Shown here piece by piece: positions 61,579-64,000 of a stretch of DNA of 64,000 bases. Origin of the DNA: Cohaesibacter marisflavi (GTDB lineage: Bacteria; Pseudomonadota; Alphaproteobacteria; Rhizobiales; Cohaesibacteraceae); assembly GCF_900115225.1 (NCBI RefSeq), contig NZ_FOVR01000001.1, forward strand, positions 595,727 through 659,726, given 5' to 3'. Numbering within the stretch: position 1 is the stretch's first letter; each line of letters opens with the position of its first letter. The notes below the pieces were generated by a model. The model ran no database searches, was not told the origin of the DNA, and saw only the letters and a list, made by a program, of their open reading frames with translations. A program made the translations under genes and the position numbers.

Positions 61579-61621
61579 CAGGGTAAATGATTTTTGCAAC
61601 CCTCAATCAGGATTTCTCATT

Positions 61622-62269
61622 TTGGTTAGAAAAGCAGAACATGAAAGACGCGCAGAGCTGATCGCCGCGACAATCCGCGAAATAGCTGCCGTCGGGTCAC
61701 TGAATGTAACAACCAGTCAGATAGCCAAGAGCGCTGGTGTCTCGTCTGGCTTGGCCTTTCACTATTTCAAGGACAAGGACAGCCTGTTTCTTGCGGCCAT
61801 GCGCGATATTCTCATGCGGTATGGCATGGAAGTGCGTGAAGAATTACGCAAGGCCGGAACACCTGAAGAAAGGTTGAAGGCAATTGCCTATGCCAGCTTT
61901 GAGCATAAGAATTTCCGCCGTGAAACCATTGCCGCATGGCTCAATTTTTACACATTGGCCCTCAAATCAGCCGAGGCGCGCAGGTTGCTTTATGTCTACC
62001 AGCGCCGTCTGCACAGCAACCTTGTCTATGATTTACGCTCCCTTGTTGGAGAGCGCGCCCCTGATGTTGCTCGCCGAATCGCTGGCCTCATAGACGGTCT
62101 CTACCTTCGCTATGCCCTCGATGGCACGGACAATATGGGACATGAGGCCGGTGAGCATGTGCTCAGGGCCCTGGCTGCTGAATGTACCGAAATCCACGAA
62201 AATGAAGATTTATCCATCGAAGAGGCTGACCCAAGCCCGATGGATCCAATTGCCAAACCGCAGGAGTAA
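61622..62269 (+). CDS. betI: TetR-family choline-responsive repressor BetI
   Basis: This 215-residue repressor has a TetR helix-turn-helix (about residues 10-55: [24 protein letters not shown], shown in part by [12 protein letters not shown] and HYFKDKD) and a BetI-type C-terminal domain ([25 protein letters not shown], shown in part by [19 protein letters not shown]). TTG 61622 is taken as start because AGGA lies nine bases before it and no ATG is in frame before the domain. About 20 C-terminal residues extend past the usual end. Choline binding should release it from the operator just upstream. betB follows 5 bp later. Confidence 0.93.
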   Translation: MVRKAEHERRAELIAATIREIAAVGSLNVTTSQIAKSAGVSSGLAFHYFKDKDSLFLAAMRDILMRYGMEVREELRKAGTPEERLKAIAYASFEHKNFRRETIAAWLNFYTLALKSAEARRLLYVYQRRLHSNLVYDLRSLVGERAPDVARRIAGLIDGLYLRYALDGTDNMGHEAGEHVLRALAAECTEIHENEDLSIEEADPSPMDPIAKPQE

Positions 62270-62274
62270 TTTGC

Positions 62275-63735
62275 ATGAGCATGGTTTTTCAACCACCCGC
62301 AAGCCATTTTGTGAATGGGCAATATGTTGAAGACGATACCGGAGTGCCCATTCCGGTCATCTATCCGGCAACGGGTGAAGAGATCGCGCGTGTCTATGCT
62401 GCGACTCCTTCCATCATCGATCAGGCTATCGCCTCAGCCACCGCAGCGCAGAAACAATGGGCCGCTCTTTCTGGCACCGAACGGGGCAGGGTGCTTACCC
62501 GCGCTGCCCATATCATGTGGGAGCGCAATCAGGAGCTTTCCGAAATTGAAACCCACGATACCGGCAAGCCGCTATCCGAAACCCTGATTGCCGATGCGGC
62601 CTCCGGTGCAGATGCTCTGGAATATTTCGGCGGACTGGCCGGAACCCTGACAGGCGAATATATCCCGGTTGCCGGGGACGACTTTGTCTACACCCGCAGG
62701 GAACCGCTTGGGGTTTGCGTCGGGCTCGGAGCCTGGAACTATCCTATTCAGATCGCCTCATGGAAGGCCGCTCCAGCCCTGGCGTGCGGGAATGCCATGA
62801 TCTTCAAACCCTCCGAGGAAACCACGCTGACAGCGCTGAAGTTGGCAGAAATCCTGAAGGAAGCCGGAGCGCCGGCGGGCCTTTTCAATGTTATTCAGGG
62901 TTATGGCGAAGTCGGGGCCGCGCTTGTTGAAGATCCGCGCATTGCCAAGGTGTCGCTCACCGGTTCGGTGCCAACCGGGCAAAAGGTTTATGCAAGCGCA
63001 GCATCTACGCTCAAACACGCAACCATGGAATTGGGCGGCAAATCTCCGATCATCATCTTTGACGATGCCGATTTGGAAAATTCCGTGTCCGCTGCCATCA
63101 ATGGCAACTTCTATTCCACCGGACAAATTTGCTCGAATGGCACGCGTGTTTTCGTGCAAAGTGGCATCAAGGATGCCTTCCTTGCGCGCCTGACCGAGCG
63201 GATGAAAGGGGCCGTCATTGGAGATCCGATGAATGAGGCCACCACAATCGGCCCCATGATTTCCGAAAAACAGCGCTCCATCGTAGAAGGCTACATCAAG
63301 AAAGGCATAGAAGAAGGCGCGCGCCTCGTTGCTGGCGGTAACACCATCTCTGGTGACGGCTACTATATGGAGCTGACCGTTTTTGCCGACGTGATGGACG
63401 ATATGACCATCGCCCGCGAAGAGATTTTCGGCCCCGTCATGTCGGTTCTCTCCTTCGAGAGCGAAGAAGAAGCCATCCTGCGGGCCAATGATACCGCCTT
63501 CGGCTTGGCCGCCGGGGTCTTTACCAAAGATCTAAGCCGGGCCCATCGCGTGGCCGCGCAGTTTGAAGCCGGTACCTGCTACATCAACACCTACAATCTT
63601 ACACCAGTGGAAGCACCCTTCGGCGGCATAAAAATGTCCGGCGTTGGCCGCGAGAATTCCAAGACTGCCGTCGAACATTATAGCCAGATTAAGTCTGTTT
63701 ACGTGTGTATGGGCGACACGGAGGCGCCGTTTTAA
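62275..63735 (+). CDS. betB: Betaine aldehyde dehydrogenase BetB
   Basis: This 486-residue NAD(P)-dependent enzyme oxidises betaine aldehyde to glycine betaine. Catalytic Glu252 (ELGGKSP) and nucleophile Cys286 (GQICSNG) fall at the same numbers as in E. coli BetB. The [20 protein letters not shown] and [11 protein letters not shown] cofactor segments and the C-terminal [14 protein letters not shown] are intact. TAATG joins its stop to the betA start at 63735. It is part of betI-betB-betA. Confidence 0.96.
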   Translation: MSMVFQPPASHFVNGQYVEDDTGVPIPVIYPATGEEIARVYAATPSIIDQAIASATAAQKQWAALSGTERGRVLTRAAHIMWERNQELSEIETHDTGKPLSETLIADAASGADALEYFGGLAGTLTGEYIPVAGDDFVYTRREPLGVCVGLGAWNYPIQIASWKAAPALACGNAMIFKPSEETTLTALKLAEILKEAGAPAGLFNVIQGYGEVGAALVEDPRIAKVSLTGSVPTGQKVYASAASTLKHATMELGGKSPIIIFDDADLENSVSAAINGNFYSTGQICSNGTRVFVQSGIKDAFLARLTERMKGAVIGDPMNEATTIGPMISEKQRSIVEGYIKKGIEEGARLVAGGNTISGDGYYMELTVFADVMDDMTIAREEIFGPVMSVLSFESEEEAILRANDTAFGLAAGVFTKDLSRAHRVAAQFEAGTCYINTYNLTPVEAPFGGIKMSGVGRENSKTAVEHYSQIKSVYVCMGDTEAPF

Positions 63736-64000
63736 TGCAAGCTGATTATGTAATTATCGGGTCCGGTTCTGCCGGCAGCGCAACCGCTTATCGTCTCGCG
63801 GAAGCGGGCAAATCCGTCATCGTCATCGAGCAGGGGGGAACCGATATCGGGCCTTTCATCCAGATGCCTGCCGCCTTGTCCTATCCCATGAATATGCCGA
63901 TCTATGATTGGGGATTCGCCAGCGAGCCAGAACCCTATCTTGGCGGGCGCAGCCTCGTTACGCCGCGCGGTAAGATTATTGGTGGCACGTCTTCCATCAA
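63735..64000 (+). CDS. betA: Choline dehydrogenase BetA (3' end outside window)
   Basis: The first 88 codons of a GMC-family flavoprotein are present. The FAD-binding motif [17 protein letters not shown] starts at residue 7 and the ribose-binding acidic end VIVIEQGG follows; [16 protein letters not shown] and the GMC signature region [10 protein letters not shown] are also visible, which is specific for choline dehydrogenases. Full-length enzymes are about 550 residues, so about 460 lie beyond the window. The start overlaps the betB stop by one base (TAATG). It oxidises choline to betaine aldehyde. Confidence 0.95.
   Translation, partial: MQADYVIIGSGSAGSATAYRLAEAGKSVIVIEQGGTDIGPFIQMPAALSYPMNMPIYDWGFASEPEPYLGGRSLVTPRGKIIGGTSSI

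Overview
The window looks like chromosomal DNA of an alphaproteobacterium of the Hyphomicrobiales (rhizobial) type, with a GC content that appears to be in the mid-fifties. The basis is the divergent choXWV / betIBA choline locus, the cobalamin genes with cobW-cobN and cobO behind a cobalamin riboswitch, the abundance of ABC uptake systems, and tight operons with ATGA or TAATG overlaps. This placement is inference from gene content. I see no rRNA, tRNA, insertion sequence, phage gene, CRISPR array or plasmid origin.

Layout. (1) 1-6053, plus: a peptide-type ABC importer (substrate-binding protein cut by the window edge, permease, fused permease-ATPase, second ATPase) followed by its FadR-type regulator. 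(2) 6098-15177, minus: a ten-gene catabolic operon (amino-acid-type ABC importer, creatininase-family amidohydrolase, class III aminotransferase, two-subunit CoA transferase, M20 deacylase, thiolase), with a divergent LysR regulator at 15328-16284. (3) 16327-31390: a carbohydrate locus. It has a SorC regulator, an Lsr/Rbs-type importer, a PfkB kinase, a FucA-like aldolase, DhaK-DhaL, an FSA-type transaldolase, transketolase, a DeoR regulator and RpiB. (4) 31609-54565: cobalt and cobalamin. Riboswitch 1 precedes a DUF1636 gene, cobW, cobN and cobO. Riboswitch 2 precedes a cobalt ECF importer of NikK-CbiM-NikL-CbiQ-CbiO design, then cbiX, cobH, cobL, cobI, a cbiG-cobJ fusion and cobM. The convergent pair cobA-cobB and the divergent cbiD-cobK-cobQ follow. 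(5) 54651-58603: an orphan Tat-exported peptide-type binding protein, a GlxA-type AraC regulator and an HSL-type esterase. (6) 58626-64000: choXWV (minus) and betI-betB-betA (plus, betA cut by the window end), sharing a palindromic operator region.

How the genes work together. Region 2 reads as import of an amino-acid-like compound, amide opening or deacylation, transamination to a beta-keto acid, CoA transfer and thiolysis; the substrate is unknown. Region 3 reads as import and phosphorylation of a sugar or sugar alcohol, aldol cleavage, dihydroxyacetone phosphorylation and pentose-phosphate interconversion. Region 4 contains hallmark genes of the early-cobalt (anaerobic-type) corrin route (cbiX, cbiG, cbiD) but also cobN of the late-cobalt route, without cobS, cobT, cobG or cobF in view. 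Region 6 imports choline and oxidises it to glycine betaine.

The least explained parts are the region 2 pathway, the region 3 pathway, and a 119-nt intergenic segment (42004-42122) upstream of cbiX that folds by eye into a closed four-way junction.
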